Shown here piece after piece: positions 31,407-40,770 of a DNA stretch of 64,000 nt. Location of the stretch: the NCBI RefSeq assembly GCF_036017915.1, contig NZ_CP107929.1, forward strand, positions 434,001 through 498,000. The letters are read 5' to 3'. Each line of letters starts with the position of its first letter. Within the stretch, counting starts at the first letter, position 1. The position numbers and the translations under genes were made by a program. The stretch is from Micromonospora sp. NBC_00421 (GTDB lineage Bacteria > Actinomycetota > Actinomycetes > Mycobacteriales > Micromonosporaceae). Under the pieces are notes generated by a model. That model saw nothing but the letters and a program-made list of their open reading frames with translations, was not told the origin of the DNA and did not search any database.

Positions 31407-33797
31407 GTGCCGCCGAGGTCGGACGAACCGCGCCGGGACGCCACGGGCTCCCGGCGCGGTGCGGTTCGTGGTGGAGCCGCCCGGTCCGGCGAGCCACGCC
31501 CAGGGGAGCCACAGTCCGGGCAGCCGAGGGCCGGGCAACAACGGTCCGGGCAACCCCGGTCGGGGGAGCCGAGGGCCGGGCAACCCCGGTCGGGGGAGCC
31601 GAGGGCCGGGCAACCACGGGCCGGGGAGCCACGGGCCGGGGACGTCGGTGGGATCTCCGACGCGCGGGCGTACACCCCGCGGGGCCGGACCATCCGGGAG
31701 AGCAGCGAGGACCGGGGCGGGCAGCGACGTACTCCGCGCGCCGGGCGGTCCGGCGACCCGTTCCGCCCTGCCCTCCAAGTGCTCGACGGTGGTCGGGCCG
31801 CCGCCAACCGGGCCGGCCGCCGGGAGGCCGCCGCCGACCGGACCGGCCGCCGGGGGGAGGCCGCCACCGGTCGCACCGGCGTGATCAGGACCGTGCCGCC
31901 GCGGGCCGCCCCCGACGACGACGAGTTCGCCGAGCCGCCCGCACCGCGCCGTCGGCCCGGGCGCACCACCCCGCGCCGGGGTGACGTGCCCGGCCGTACC
32001 CCGCGCCGCACCGAGATGCCCCGCCGTACCGACCGGCCGGCCGGCCGGCGACCGGTGCGCAAGCCGCGCCGCCCGCCGAAGCTCGCCGAACCCCGTCGCC
32101 GGCTGCGGCTGGGCACCGTGCTCGTGCTGGCGATCTTCGCCGTGATCGGCATCCGGCTGGTCGTCCTGCAGGCCGTGGACACCCCGGCGTACGCCGGGGG
32201 TGGCGTCAGCGGCCGGCTCACCCGGATCGACCTGCTGGCCCCGCGCGGGTCGATCGAGGACCGCACCGGCGCGCCGCTGGCCCGCAGCGTCGAGGCGCGG
32301 TACGTCTTCGTCGACCCGACCCTGGTGAAGGACCGGACGGAGACCGCGAAGCTGCTCTCCCCACTGCTCGGCATCCCGGTCTCCGAGCTGGCCGAGAAGA
32401 TGAAGCGCAAGGGCGGCCTCCAGTTCCGGTACCTGGCCCGGGGTGTCGACATCGCGCAGGCCAAGCAGATCGAGGCGCTCGACCTGGCCGGCATCGGCAC
32501 CCACCGCGACGAACGCCGCGAGGTGCCCGGCGGTGACCTGGCCGCCAACCTGGTCGGCTTCACCAGTCTGGACATGGACGGACTGGAGGGGTTGGAGGCC
32601 CGCTACGACGACCTGCTGCGCGGGCAGGACGGCCGGCGGGTGTACGAGGCCGGCGCGGGCGACCTGAACGCGGCGATTCCCGGCGGCTACAGCCAGACCA
32701 CCGCCCCCAAGCCGGGCAGCTCGCTGGTGCTCACCATCGACCGGGACCTCCAGTTCCAGACGCAGCAGATCCTCAGCAGGCAGATGGCCCAGACCCGGGG
32801 CGCGATCGGCGCGGCGGTGGTGCTCGACGCCAAGACCGGTGACGTGCTGGCCCAGGCCAGCAACCCGACCTACAACGCGGCCACCCCGGACCGGAGCCGG
32901 CCCACCGACCGGGAGGACGCGGCCAGCAGCTTCGTGGTCGACCCGGGCTCGGTGCACAAGGCGATCACCTACGGCGCGGCGTTGCAGGAGGGCGTCATCA
33001 CGCCGGACAGCGCCTGGCCGGTCGCGAACACCATCACCAAGGGCGACGTCACCTTCCGCGACACCCACCCGGCCGAGGGCAAGAAGCTGAGCGTGGCCGG
33101 GATGCTGGCCTACTCGTCGAACGTCGGCACCATCGAGATCGGCGACCGGCTCGGTCCGGACCGGCTGATCGACTACCAGAAGCGGTTCGGGTTGGGGCAG
33201 CCCACCGGCGAGGGGATGCCCGGCGAGGCGTCGGGCCGGCTGCTCCCGGCCGACAAGTGGAGCGGCTCGTCGTACGGGTCGGTGCCGATCGGGCACAGCG
33301 TCGACGCCACACCACTGCAGATGGCCGCCGCGTACGCCACCATCGCCAACGACGGCACCTACGTGCAGCCGCACCTGATCAAGGAGGTGGTCGGGGCGGA
33401 CGGCAAGCGCACCCCGTCCGCCGCCCCGGTCACCCGCTCGGTGCTCAGCCCGAGCAACGCCGCCGCGCTGCGTACCCTGCTGGAGGCGGTCACCACCGTC
33501 GACGGCGCGACAGGCCTGGCCGCCGCGGTGCCCGGCTACCGGATCGCCGGCAAGACCGGCACCGGGCTGCGCTACGTCGACGGCAAGCAGCAGCCCGGCG
33601 AGGTGGGTTCGTTCATCGGGATGGCCCCGGCGGAGGCCCCCCGGTACGTGGTGGCGGTCTTCGTCTGGAATCCCGAGGGCGGTGGCGGCGCGGTCGTCGC
33701 CCCGGCGTTCCGCGAGATGATGGGCTTCACGCTGCGTCACTACCGGGTCCCGCCGTCGCGCGGGAAATCCCCCAACTTCGAGGTCTTTCCGCGCTGA
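31407..33797 (+). CDS. ftsI: septal transpeptidase FtsI (PBP3) with repeat-bearing N-terminus
   Basis: A 796-aa class B penicillin-binding protein, well above the usual 580-650 aa because of a long cytoplasmic N-terminus (1-230). That part carries ten G-E/Q-P-R-A/S pentapeptides (28-77) and a basic Arg/Pro region. Then come a membrane anchor (LGTVLVLAIFAVIGIRLVVL), the PBP dimerisation domain and the transpeptidase domain with SxxK (PGSVHKAI), SxN (YSSNVGT) and KTG (IAGKTGTGL). It cross-links septal peptidoglycan with FtsW. GTG 31407 has GGGGGG 8 nt upstream and sits 5 bp after the ftsL-like stop. Confidence 0.95.
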   Translation: MPPRSDEPRRDATGSRRGAVRGGAARSGEPRPGEPQSGQPRAGQQRSGQPRSGEPRAGQPRSGEPRAGQPRAGEPRAGDVGGISDARAYTPRGRTIRESSEDRGGQRRTPRAGRSGDPFRPALQVLDGGRAAANRAGRREAAADRTGRRGEAATGRTGVIRTVPPRAAPDDDEFAEPPAPRRRPGRTTPRRGDVPGRTPRRTEMPRRTDRPAGRRPVRKPRRPPKLAEPRRRLRLGTVLVLAIFAVIGIRLVVLQAVDTPAYAGGGVSGRLTRIDLLAPRGSIEDRTGAPLARSVEARYVFVDPTLVKDRTETAKLLSPLLGIPVSELAEKMKRKGGLQFRYLARGVDIAQAKQIEALDLAGIGTHRDERREVPGGDLAANLVGFTSLDMDGLEGLEARYDDLLRGQDGRRVYEAGAGDLNAAIPGGYSQTTAPKPGSSLVLTIDRDLQFQTQQILSRQMAQTRGAIGAAVVLDAKTGDVLAQASNPTYNAATPDRSRPTDREDAASSFVVDPGSVHKAITYGAALQEGVITPDSAWPVANTITKGDVTFRDTHPAEGKKLSVAGMLAYSSNVGTIEIGDRLGPDRLIDYQKRFGLGQPTGEGMPGEASGRLLPADKWSGSSYGSVPIGHSVDATPLQMAAAYATIANDGTYVQPHLIKEVVGADGKRTPSAAPVTRSVLSPSNAAALRTLLEAVTTVDGATGLAAAVPGYRIAGKTGTGLRYVDGKQQPGEVGSFIGMAPAEAPRYVVAVFVWNPEGGGGAVVAPAFREMMGFTLRHYRVPPSRGKSPNFEVFPR
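31488..31637 (+). repeat. ten in-frame 15-bp units in ftsI
   Basis: Ten consecutive pentapeptide units alternate G-Q-P-R-S and G-E-P-R-A. The unit GGGCAACCCCGGTCG shares its first 11 bases with the minus-strand form (GGGCAACCCCGCGCA) of the intergenic array at 9151-9195. Confidence 0.88.
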
Positions 33798-33874
33798 CCG
33801 GGAACGGCGGGACATCATCGGTGAGTGCCGACGAACCATCGGGGCGGCTGTGCGGCCGGAACCGGACGACCGGG

Positions 33875-33880
33875 TAGGGT
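33875..33880 (+). promoter_or_regulatory. -10 box (TAGGGT) of murE
   Basis: TAGGGT lies 8 nt before GTG 33889, in the 91-bp gap after ftsI. No ribosome site: likely internal leaderless promoter. Confidence 0.55.
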
Positions 33881-33888
33881 CTGACGCC

Positions 33889-35412
33889 GTGCCCGGCAAT
33901 CCACGCCCCCGTACCGTGCCCGGAGTCCGGCTCGGCGACCTCGCCGACCGGCTCGCCGTAGCGCCGCCGACCGACGCCGCCGAGCTGGTCGTGACCGGGG
34001 TGACCCACGCCAGCCAGGAGGTCCGCCCCGGCGACCTGTACGCCGCGCTGCCCGGCGCCCGTCGGCACGGCGCGGAGTTCGCCGCCGGTGCCGCCAAAGC
34101 CGGTGCGGTGGCGGTGCTGACCGACCCGGCCGGTGCCGCGGCGGCCGGCGCGACAGGGCTGCCCGTCCTGGTGACGCCGGACCCCCGGGCCGTGCTGGGC
34201 GAGCTGGCCGCCGCGGTCTACGGCGACCCGACCGACGGACTCACCGTGATCGGGGTGACCGGCACCGCCGGCAAGACCTCCACCGCCTACCTGATCGAGT
34301 CCGGGCTGCGCGCCGCCGGCCACGTCACCGGCCTGATCGGCACGGTGGAGACCCGGCTGGGCGACCTGGTGATCGACAGCGTCCGGACCACCCCGGAGGC
34401 CACCGACCTGCACGCCCTGCTCGCCGCCGCCCGGGAACGCGGGGTGACCGCGGTGGTCATGGAGGTGTCCAGCCACGCGCTGGCGATGGGGCGGGTCGGC
34501 GGGGTCCGGTTCACCGTCGGCGGCTACACCAACTTCGGCTCCGACCACCTCGACTTCCACGCCGACTCGGCGGACTACTTCGCGGCCAAGGCGAAGCTCT
34601 TCGACGGGCGCTGCCGGGTCGAGGTGCTCAACCACGACGACCCGGCGCTGCGGCCGCTGTTCCGGCCGGCGACGGTCAGCTACTCCGCGGCCGGCGACCC
34701 GACCGCCACCTGGTGGGCCGACCGGGTCGGTGGTGAGGGCTACGCCCAGCGGTTCACCGCACACGGCCCGGACGACCTCGTCCTGCCCGCCGGGGTGGCG
34801 CTGCCCGGCCGGCACAACGTGGCGAACGCGCTGCTCGCCGTGGCCACCCTCGTCGCCGCCGGGGTCGACCCGACGACCGCCGCCGCCGGGGCGGCCGCCT
34901 GCGGCGGGGTGCCCGGCCGGCTGGAACTGGTCAGTGGGGACGCCCCGGTGCGCGGGGTGGTCGACTACGCGCACAAGACCGACGCCGTGGTGGCCGCCCT
35001 GGCCGCGCTGCGCGGCACCGGCACCGGGCGGCTGATCTGCGTCATCGGCGCCGGGGGTGACCGGGACCGGGGCAAGCGGCCGGTGATGGGCGCCGCCGCC
35101 GCCCGGGGGGCCGACGTGGTGCTGGTGACCGACGACAACCCGCGTACCGAGGACCCGGCGACGATCCGGGCCGAGGTGCTGGCCGGCGCGTACGGCGTCG
35201 CGGCCGCCGCCCGGATCATCGAGGTGCCGGGGCGGCGGGAGGCGATCGCCGAGGCGGTACGGCTGGCCGAGCCGGGCGACGTGGTGGCGCTGCTCGGCAA
35301 GGGACACGAACGCGGTCAGGAGATCGCCGGCGAGGTGCACCCGTTCGACGACCGCACCGAGCTGGCGGAGGCGCTGCGCGTCCGCTTCGGCGACCTGGCG
35401 GGTCGACGGTGA
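33889..35412 (+). CDS. murE: UDP-MurNAc-tripeptide synthetase (mDAP-adding) MurE
   Basis: A 507-aa Mur ligase adding meso-diaminopimelate to UDP-MurNAc-L-Ala-D-Glu. The ATP loop is VIGVTGTAGKTSTAYL, VMEVSSHALAMGRV and TNFGSDHLDFH give the central domain, and DNPRTE (about 423) is the DAP-recognition motif that separates it from Lys-adding enzymes. So the wall is probably DAP-type. GTG 33889 is favoured by the upstream TAGGGT box. The stop overlaps murF (GTGA). Confidence 0.96.
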   Translation: MPGNPRPRTVPGVRLGDLADRLAVAPPTDAAELVVTGVTHASQEVRPGDLYAALPGARRHGAEFAAGAAKAGAVAVLTDPAGAAAAGATGLPVLVTPDPRAVLGELAAAVYGDPTDGLTVIGVTGTAGKTSTAYLIESGLRAAGHVTGLIGTVETRLGDLVIDSVRTTPEATDLHALLAAARERGVTAVVMEVSSHALAMGRVGGVRFTVGGYTNFGSDHLDFHADSADYFAAKAKLFDGRCRVEVLNHDDPALRPLFRPATVSYSAAGDPTATWWADRVGGEGYAQRFTAHGPDDLVLPAGVALPGRHNVANALLAVATLVAAGVDPTTAAAGAAACGGVPGRLELVSGDAPVRGVVDYAHKTDAVVAALAALRGTGTGRLICVIGAGGDRDRGKRPVMGAAAARGADVVLVTDDNPRTEDPATIRAEVLAGAYGVAAAARIIEVPGRREAIAEAVRLAEPGDVVALLGKGHERGQEIAGEVHPFDDRTELAEALRVRFGDLAGRR

Positions 35413-36821
35413 TCGCGCTGAGCCTGGCCGAGGTCGCCTCGGCGGTCGGCGGTCGGCTGCACGCCGCCGACCCGGACGCCCGGGTCACCGGCCCGGTCGA
35501 GTTCGACTCCCGCAAGGTCGTCGCCGGTGCGCTCTTCGTGGCCTTCCCCGGCGAGCGGGTCGACGGGCACGACTACGCCGCCGGCGCGGTCGCCGCCGGT
35601 GCGGTGGCGGTGCTCGGCACCCGGGAGCTGCCCGGGGTGCCGATGGTGCTGGTGGACGACGCGCTGGCCGCGCTGGGCCGGCTGGCCCGTGCCGTGGTGG
35701 ACCGGCTGCCCGGCCTCACCGTGATCGGGCTGACCGGTTCGTCGGGCAAGACCACCACCAAGGACCTGATCGCCCAGCTCGCCGTGCGACTCGGCCCGAC
35801 GGTGGCCCCGCCCGGGTCGTTCAACAACGAGCTGGGCCACCCGTACACCGCGTTGCAGGCCACCGCGCAGACCCGGTACCTGGTGATGGAGAAGGGCGCC
35901 CGGGGCGTCGGGCACGTCCGCTACCTCTGCGACGTGGTGCCGCCGCGGATCTCGGTGGTGCTCAACGTCGGGGTGGCGCACCTGGGTGAGTTCGGCTCGG
36001 TGGAGAACATCGCCCTGGCCAAGGGGGAGCTGGTGGAGGCGCTGCCGGCCGAGGGGCTGGCCGTGCTCAACGCCGACGACCCACTGGTCGCCGCGATGGC
36101 GTCCCGCACCGCCGCCCGGGTGGTCCGCTACGGCGAGTCGGCCGACGCCGACGTCCACGCCGTGGACGTGACCCTGGACGGGCGGGGTCGGCCGGCGTAC
36201 ACCCTGGTCACCCCGGAGGGGACCGCGCCGGTGCGGCTCGGCCTGACCGGCCGGCACCAGGTCTCCAACTCGCTCGCCGCGGCGGCGGTCGCCCGGGAGC
36301 TGGGCATGCCGCTGGCCGAGCTGGCGGCGGCCCTGGGTGACCTGGGGCTGGTCTCCACCCGCCGGATGGACGTCTTCACGCGGTCCGACGGGGTGACCGT
36401 GATCGACGACTCGTACAACGCCAATCCGGCCTCGACGGCGGTGGCGCTGCGCGCGCTGGCCGGGATGCACCGGGGCGGGCGGACGTTCGCCGCGCTCGGC
36501 TACATGGCCGAGCTGGGCGCGTACGAGGACGAGGGGCACCGGGAGGTCGGCCGGCTCGCGGCCGAACTCGGTGTCGACCGGCTGCTCGTGGTGGGTGAGC
36601 CGGCCGCGCCGATCCACGAGGGCGCGACAGCGGTAAGTGACTGGGGAGGAGAGTCGGTGCTGCTCACCGATCAGGCGGCGGCCGTCGAGGTGCTGCGCAG
36701 CGAGCTACGACCGGGCGACGTCGTCCTGGTGAAGGGCTCCCGGTACCGCACCTGGGAGGTGGCCGACGCGCTGCGTGCCGACGGCGATGGTGACGGGGCC
36801 GGCGCGGGGGGTGCCGCGTGA
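35409..36821 (+). CDS. murF: UDP-MurNAc-tripeptide D-Ala-D-Ala ligase MurF
   Basis: A 470-aa Mur ligase that completes the UDP-MurNAc-pentapeptide. Visible are [19 protein letters not shown] in the N-domain, the ATP loop [46 protein letters not shown] and [21 protein letters not shown] 35409 overlaps the murE stop and the murF stop overlaps mraY (GTGA on both sides), so the three are translated as a chain. Confidence 0.96.
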   Translation: MIALSLAEVASAVGGRLHAADPDARVTGPVEFDSRKVVAGALFVAFPGERVDGHDYAAGAVAAGAVAVLGTRELPGVPMVLVDDALAALGRLARAVVDRLPGLTVIGLTGSSGKTTTKDLIAQLAVRLGPTVAPPGSFNNELGHPYTALQATAQTRYLVMEKGARGVGHVRYLCDVVPPRISVVLNVGVAHLGEFGSVENIALAKGELVEALPAEGLAVLNADDPLVAAMASRTAARVVRYGESADADVHAVDVTLDGRGRPAYTLVTPEGTAPVRLGLTGRHQVSNSLAAAAVARELGMPLAELAAALGDLGLVSTRRMDVFTRSDGVTVIDDSYNANPASTAVALRALAGMHRGGRTFAALGYMAELGAYEDEGHREVGRLAAELGVDRLLVVGEPAAPIHEGATAVSDWGGESVLLTDQAAAVEVLRSELRPGDVVLVKGSRYRTWEVADALRADGDGDGAGAGGAA

Positions 36822-37954
36822 GGGCGGTCATCGTCGCCATCGGGGTGGCGTTCCTGGTCTCGCTGCTGGCCACCCCGCTGGCGATCAAGGTGTTCGCCCG
36901 GCTCAAGGCCGGCCAGCCGATCCGCTCGGGACTCGGGCTGGCCAGCAACGAGGGCAAGAAGGGCACACCGACGATGGGCGGCGTGGTCTTCATCCTGGCC
37001 ACGGTGATCGCGTACGTCGCCGGTCACCTCGCCCTGACCACCCTGCCGGACGCGCAGATCGCCCAGGTCGAGCCGACCATCACCGCGCTGGTGCTGCTGG
37101 GCCTGATGGTCTTCTCCGGGGCGGTCGGCTTCATCGACGACTTCCTCAAGGTGCGCAAGCGGCACAGCGGCGGGCTGAACAAGCGCGGCAAGCTGTTCGG
37201 GCAGATCCTGGTCGGGGCGATCTTCGGGGTGGTCGCGCTCTACTTCCCGAGCAGCATGACCGACGCCAGCGGCGCGACGACCAACACCGAGACAGTGGGC
37301 AGCAGCACGCTGAGCTTCATCCGGGACATCCCGGCCCTGGAGATCGGCAAGATCGCCTCGGTGATCGTGATCATCCTGGTGGTGATGGCGGCGACCAACG
37401 GGGTCAACCTCACCGACGGTCTGGACGGGCTGGCCACCGGCGCGTCGGTGATGGTGCTCGCCGCGTACGCGCTGATCGCGTTCTGGCAGTACCGGCACTG
37501 GTGCGCCGACCCGACGTACACCGCCAACCCGGACAACTACTGCTACGCCGTCCGGGACCCGCTGGAGATCGCGCTGATCGCCGGGGCGGCGGCCGGGGCC
37601 TGCGTGGGCTTCCTGTGGTGGAACACCTCGCCGGCCCGGATCTTCATGGGCGACACCGGCGCGCTGGGCCTCGGCGGCCTGATCGCCGGGATGGCGATGT
37701 CCACCCGGACGGTCCTGCTGCTGCCCATCCTCGGCGGGCTCTTCGTGATCATCACGATGTCCGTGGTGATCCAGATCATCTCCTTCCGGACCACCGGCAA
37801 GCGGGTGTTCCGGATGTCGCCGCTGCAGCACCACTTCGAGTTGGCCGGCTGGAGCGAGGTCAACATCGTGGTCCGGTTCTGGATCATCGCGGGCATCGGG
37901 GTGGCCATCGCGCTCGGCCTGTTCTACAGCGACTTCCTGGCCAGCATGGGCTGA
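36818..37954 (+). CDS. mraY: phospho-MurNAc-pentapeptide transferase MraY
   Basis: A 378-aa polytopic enzyme that makes lipid I from UDP-MurNAc-pentapeptide and undecaprenyl phosphate at the inner membrane face. About ten helices; [12 protein letters not shown], the catalytic [48 protein letters not shown] and [11 protein letters not shown] are all present. A periplasmic insert ([17 protein letters not shown]) is longer than in model proteins. It is followed by an intrinsic terminator rather than by murD, the usual next gene. Confidence 0.96.
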   Translation: MRAVIVAIGVAFLVSLLATPLAIKVFARLKAGQPIRSGLGLASNEGKKGTPTMGGVVFILATVIAYVAGHLALTTLPDAQIAQVEPTITALVLLGLMVFSGAVGFIDDFLKVRKRHSGGLNKRGKLFGQILVGAIFGVVALYFPSSMTDASGATTNTETVGSSTLSFIRDIPALEIGKIASVIVIILVVMAATNGVNLTDGLDGLATGASVMVLAAYALIAFWQYRHWCADPTYTANPDNYCYAVRDPLEIALIAGAAAGACVGFLWWNTSPARIFMGDTGALGLGGLIAGMAMSTRTVLLLPILGGLFVIITMSVVIQIISFRTTGKRVFRMSPLQHHFELAGWSEVNIVVRFWIIAGIGVAIALGLFYSDFLASMG

Positions 37955-38001
37955 CCCGGCCGCGGACACTCCTGACGGTGCGTCCCACGCCCGACCACGA
38001 G

Positions 38002-38036
38002 AAGGGGGTTCCTCACTACCGGAGGCGCCCCCTTTT
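38002..38036 (+). terminator. intrinsic terminator after mraY
   Basis: AAGGGGG (38002-38008) pairs with CCCCCTT (38028-38034) and CCTC (38011-38014) with GAGG (38022-38025), then TTTT. It is one of very few T-tailed terminators in the window and cuts the dcw cluster in two. Confidence 0.85.
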
Positions 38037-38091
38037 CGCATTTCGACACGCCGACCGGGGGGAACGGCCGGAACGGGCCGCCGGTAACGGC

Positions 38092-38097
38092 GATGAT
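38092..38097 (+). promoter_or_regulatory. candidate -10 box (GATGAT) of ftsW
   Basis: GATGAT sits 6 nt before GTG 38104, after the terminator. It is weaker than the TANNNT boxes elsewhere but in the same position. Confidence 0.4.
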
Positions 38098-38103
38098 GGG
38101 CGG

Positions 38104-39633
38104 GTGGGGGAGGACCGAGGCACGAGCAGCGGCACGACGACGCAGACCCAGCCGCGGCGGGTCACCGGCGCGGGGCGTACCGCCGACCCGCCCGGGGCGC
38201 TGGCCGGGCTGGGGCCGGCCGGCGGCCTGGCGGCGCTGCGCGGCCTGCTGGCCCGCCCGTTGGCCTCCTACTACCTGCTGCTGTCCAGCGCCGGTCTGCT
38301 GCTGCTGATCGGCCTGACCATGGTCTTCTCGGCGACCAGCGTGCGGGACTACGCCGAGGCGGGCGACGCCGCGGCCTCGGTGACCAAACAGGCGATCTTC
38401 GCGGTGATCGGCATCGTCGCGTTCTGGGCCTGTCAGCGGCTGCCGGCCAGCACCTTCCGCTCGCTGGGCCGGCCCCTGCTCGGGGGCGCGGTGGTGCTGC
38501 TGCTGGTGCTCAACCTGCTGGGGGCACTGGACGCGTTGTTCGGGCTGGAGTCCCTCGGGCCGCTGCAGGCCGACCTGCTCTGGCTCTACCTCGGGCCGAT
38601 CCAGGTGCAGCCGGCCGAGTTGGCCAAACTGGCGCTGGTGCTGTGGGGCGCGCACGTGGTGGCCCGCAAGGGCGCCGCGCTGGGCTGGTGGAAGGAGTTG
38701 GCCACCCCGCTGTTCCCGGTGGTCGGCCTGCTCTTCGTGCTGGTCGGCTACAACGACCTGGGCAGCATGCTCTGCCTGCTGGCCATCGTGGTCGGGCTGC
38801 TCTGGGCGGCCGGGGTGCGGCTGCGGGTCTTCGCCGCCCTCTCCGCGGTCGGCCTGGTCGGCATCGGCCTGCTGGTGGCGGTGGCCTCGCTCGGGGCCGG
38901 CTCCGGCGCGCGGGGCAAGGAGAACTACCGGCTGGCCCGGCTCACCTCGTTCCTCGACACGCCCGACCCGGCGAAGTGCGTCGAGGACGCCTGCTGGCAG
39001 ATGGTCCAGGCCCGCAACGCCATCGAACACGGCGGCTGGTTCGGCGTCGGTCTCGGCAAGGGCAGCCTCAAGTTCGGCTGGCTGCCGGCCGCCCACAACG
39101 ACTTCATCTTCGCCGTCATCGCCGAGGAGCTGGGCGTGGTCGGCTGCACCGTCATCCTGGTGCTCTTCGCCGTGCTGGCCTACACCGGGCTGCGGATCGC
39201 CCGCCGGGTCGCCGACCCGTTCCGCCGGCTGGCCGCCACCGCCGTCACCGCCTGGCTGGTCGGCCAGGCCGTGATCAACATCGGTGGGGTGACCAAGCTG
39301 CTGCCGCTGACCGGGGTGCCGCTGCCGTTCATCTCCGACGGCGGCAGCGCCCTGGTCGTCACCCTGGCGGCGGTCGGCATGCTCGCCTCCTTCGCCCGCG
39401 CCGAACCCGACGCGGCGCGAGCCCTGCACGCCCGTCCGCCCGCCCGATGGGTCCGACTAGTCTGGGCCCCGTTGCCGCCGCTTCCCGGCGCGCGGAGCCG
39501 ACCGGCGCCGCCGTCGGCTGCCCCGGGGTCCGTACCCCGGACGCGCGGGCGGCGACCCGACGATCAGGCCGTACCGCGCGGCGTCCGGCAGGACCGGGCC
39601 CGGGGCGGGTCGGCGAGCGAGAGGAGACGCTGA
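38104..39633 (+). CDS. ftsW: peptidoglycan glycosyltransferase FtsW
   Basis: A 509-aa SEDS-family polymerase that extends septal glycan with FtsI as partner. After a disordered cytoplasmic start (1-55) come about ten helices. IQVQPAELAKLALVLW, HNDFIFAVIAEELG and LTGVPLPFISDGGSALV are the SEDS signatures around the catalytic Asp region. The C-terminal tail (about 460-509) is Pro/Arg-rich. GTG 38104 is chosen because it follows a -10-like box and the reading frame further upstream crosses the terminator. It overlaps murG by one base (TGATG). Confidence 0.94.
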   Translation: MGEDRGTSSGTTTQTQPRRVTGAGRTADPPGALAGLGPAGGLAALRGLLARPLASYYLLLSSAGLLLLIGLTMVFSATSVRDYAEAGDAAASVTKQAIFAVIGIVAFWACQRLPASTFRSLGRPLLGGAVVLLLVLNLLGALDALFGLESLGPLQADLLWLYLGPIQVQPAELAKLALVLWGAHVVARKGAALGWWKELATPLFPVVGLLFVLVGYNDLGSMLCLLAIVVGLLWAAGVRLRVFAALSAVGLVGIGLLVAVASLGAGSGARGKENYRLARLTSFLDTPDPAKCVEDACWQMVQARNAIEHGGWFGVGLGKGSLKFGWLPAAHNDFIFAVIAEELGVVGCTVILVLFAVLAYTGLRIARRVADPFRRLAATAVTAWLVGQAVINIGGVTKLLPLTGVPLPFISDGGSALVVTLAAVGMLASFARAEPDAARALHARPPARWVRLVWAPLPPLPGARSRPAPPSAAPGSVPRTRGRRPDDQAVPRGVRQDRARGGSASERRR

Positions 39634-40739
39634 TGGGTCCGCTGCGTTCGGTGGTGCTCTGTGGAGGGGGCACCGGTGGGCACATCTACCCGCTGCTCGC
39701 CTTCGCCGACTGCCTGCGCCGACACGACCCGGGCGTCCGGATCACCTGCCTCGGCACCCCCAAGGGGCTGGAGAACGAGCTGATCCCGCCGGCCGGCTAC
39801 GACCTGCGGACGATCCCGGCCTACCAGCTGCCCCGCTCGGTCAACCTGGGCCTGGTCCGGACCCCGGACCGGATGTGGAAGGCGGCCCGCGCCGCCGGCA
39901 AGGTGATCGACGAGGTCGCCGCCGACGTGGTCGTCGGCTTCGGCGGGTACGTCTCGGTGCCCGGTTACCTGGCCGCCTGGCGGCGCGAGATGCCGATCGT
40001 GATCCACGAGGTGAACGTCCCGCCGGGGGTGGCCAACCGGCTCGGCATGAAGTTCACCAGGAACCTCGCGGTCGGCTTCCCGCACCAGCCGGCCCAGTCC
40101 GAGGCGCTGCGCGACGCCCGGGTGGTCGGCGTGCCGCTGCGCCGGGGCATCGCCGGGCTGGACCGCAACGCCGCCCGCGCCGCCGCCCGCGCCCACTTCG
40201 GACTCCGCCCCGACCTGCCGGTGCTCTTCGTCGCCGGGGGCTCGCAGGGGGCCCGGTCGATCAACCTGGCGGTCTCCGGCGCGGCCAAGGAACTGGCCCG
40301 CAACGGCGTGCAGGTGCTGCACGTGATGGGCGCCCGCAACGAGCCGGTGCCGATCCCCACCGACCTCCCGGTGCCCTACGTGGCGTTGCCCTACCTGTCC
40401 GAGATGGAGCTGGGCTACGCCGCCGCCGACCTGATGCTGGCCCGGGGCGGGGCGATGACCTGCGCCGAGGTGGCCGCGATCGGCCTGCCCACCATCTACG
40501 TGCCGTACCCGCACTCCAACCAGGAGCAGAAGCGCAACGCGCTGCCCGTGGTGGAGGCCGGGGGCGGGTTGCTCGTGGACGACGCGGAGCTGACCCCGGC
40601 CTGGTTGGAGCGCACCGTGCTCCCGCTGCTGCGCGACCCGCAGCGGCTGCACGCGATGGGCGCCGCCGCCGCGGCGTACGGCCGGCGCGACGGCGACGTG
40701 GCCCTGCTCAACTTCGTCTACGAGGCGGTGGCCCGGTGA
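39633..40739 (+). CDS. murG: lipid II-forming GlcNAc transferase MurG
   Basis: A 368-aa GT28 glycosyltransferase that adds GlcNAc to lipid I. The N-terminal loop is VVLCGGGTGGHIYPLLAFAD, VVVGFGGYVSVPGYLAAW and IHEVNVPPGVANRL follow, and the second Rossmann domain has FVAGGSQGARSIN and ARGGAMTCAEVAAIGLPTI, PYPHSNQEQKRNA. The EVN where model enzymes have EQN is a conservative variant. ATG 39633 with GAGGAGA upstream. Confidence 0.96.
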   Translation: MGPLRSVVLCGGGTGGHIYPLLAFADCLRRHDPGVRITCLGTPKGLENELIPPAGYDLRTIPAYQLPRSVNLGLVRTPDRMWKAARAAGKVIDEVAADVVVGFGGYVSVPGYLAAWRREMPIVIHEVNVPPGVANRLGMKFTRNLAVGFPHQPAQSEALRDARVVGVPLRRGIAGLDRNAARAAARAHFGLRPDLPVLFVAGGSQGARSINLAVSGAAKELARNGVQVLHVMGARNEPVPIPTDLPVPYVALPYLSEMELGYAAADLMLARGGAMTCAEVAAIGLPTIYVPYPHSNQEQKRNALPVVEAGGGLLVDDAELTPAWLERTVLPLLRDPQRLHAMGAAAAAYGRRDGDVALLNFVYEAVAR

Positions 40740-40770
40740 GCCGGGCGGCCGCGACGGGAAGGTACCTGGC

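Noticed and set aside
31459..31884. A Gly/Pro-rich repeat protein in a second frame of ftsI
   Set aside because: It is the out-of-frame reading of the ftsI pentapeptide array; no ribosome site or function.
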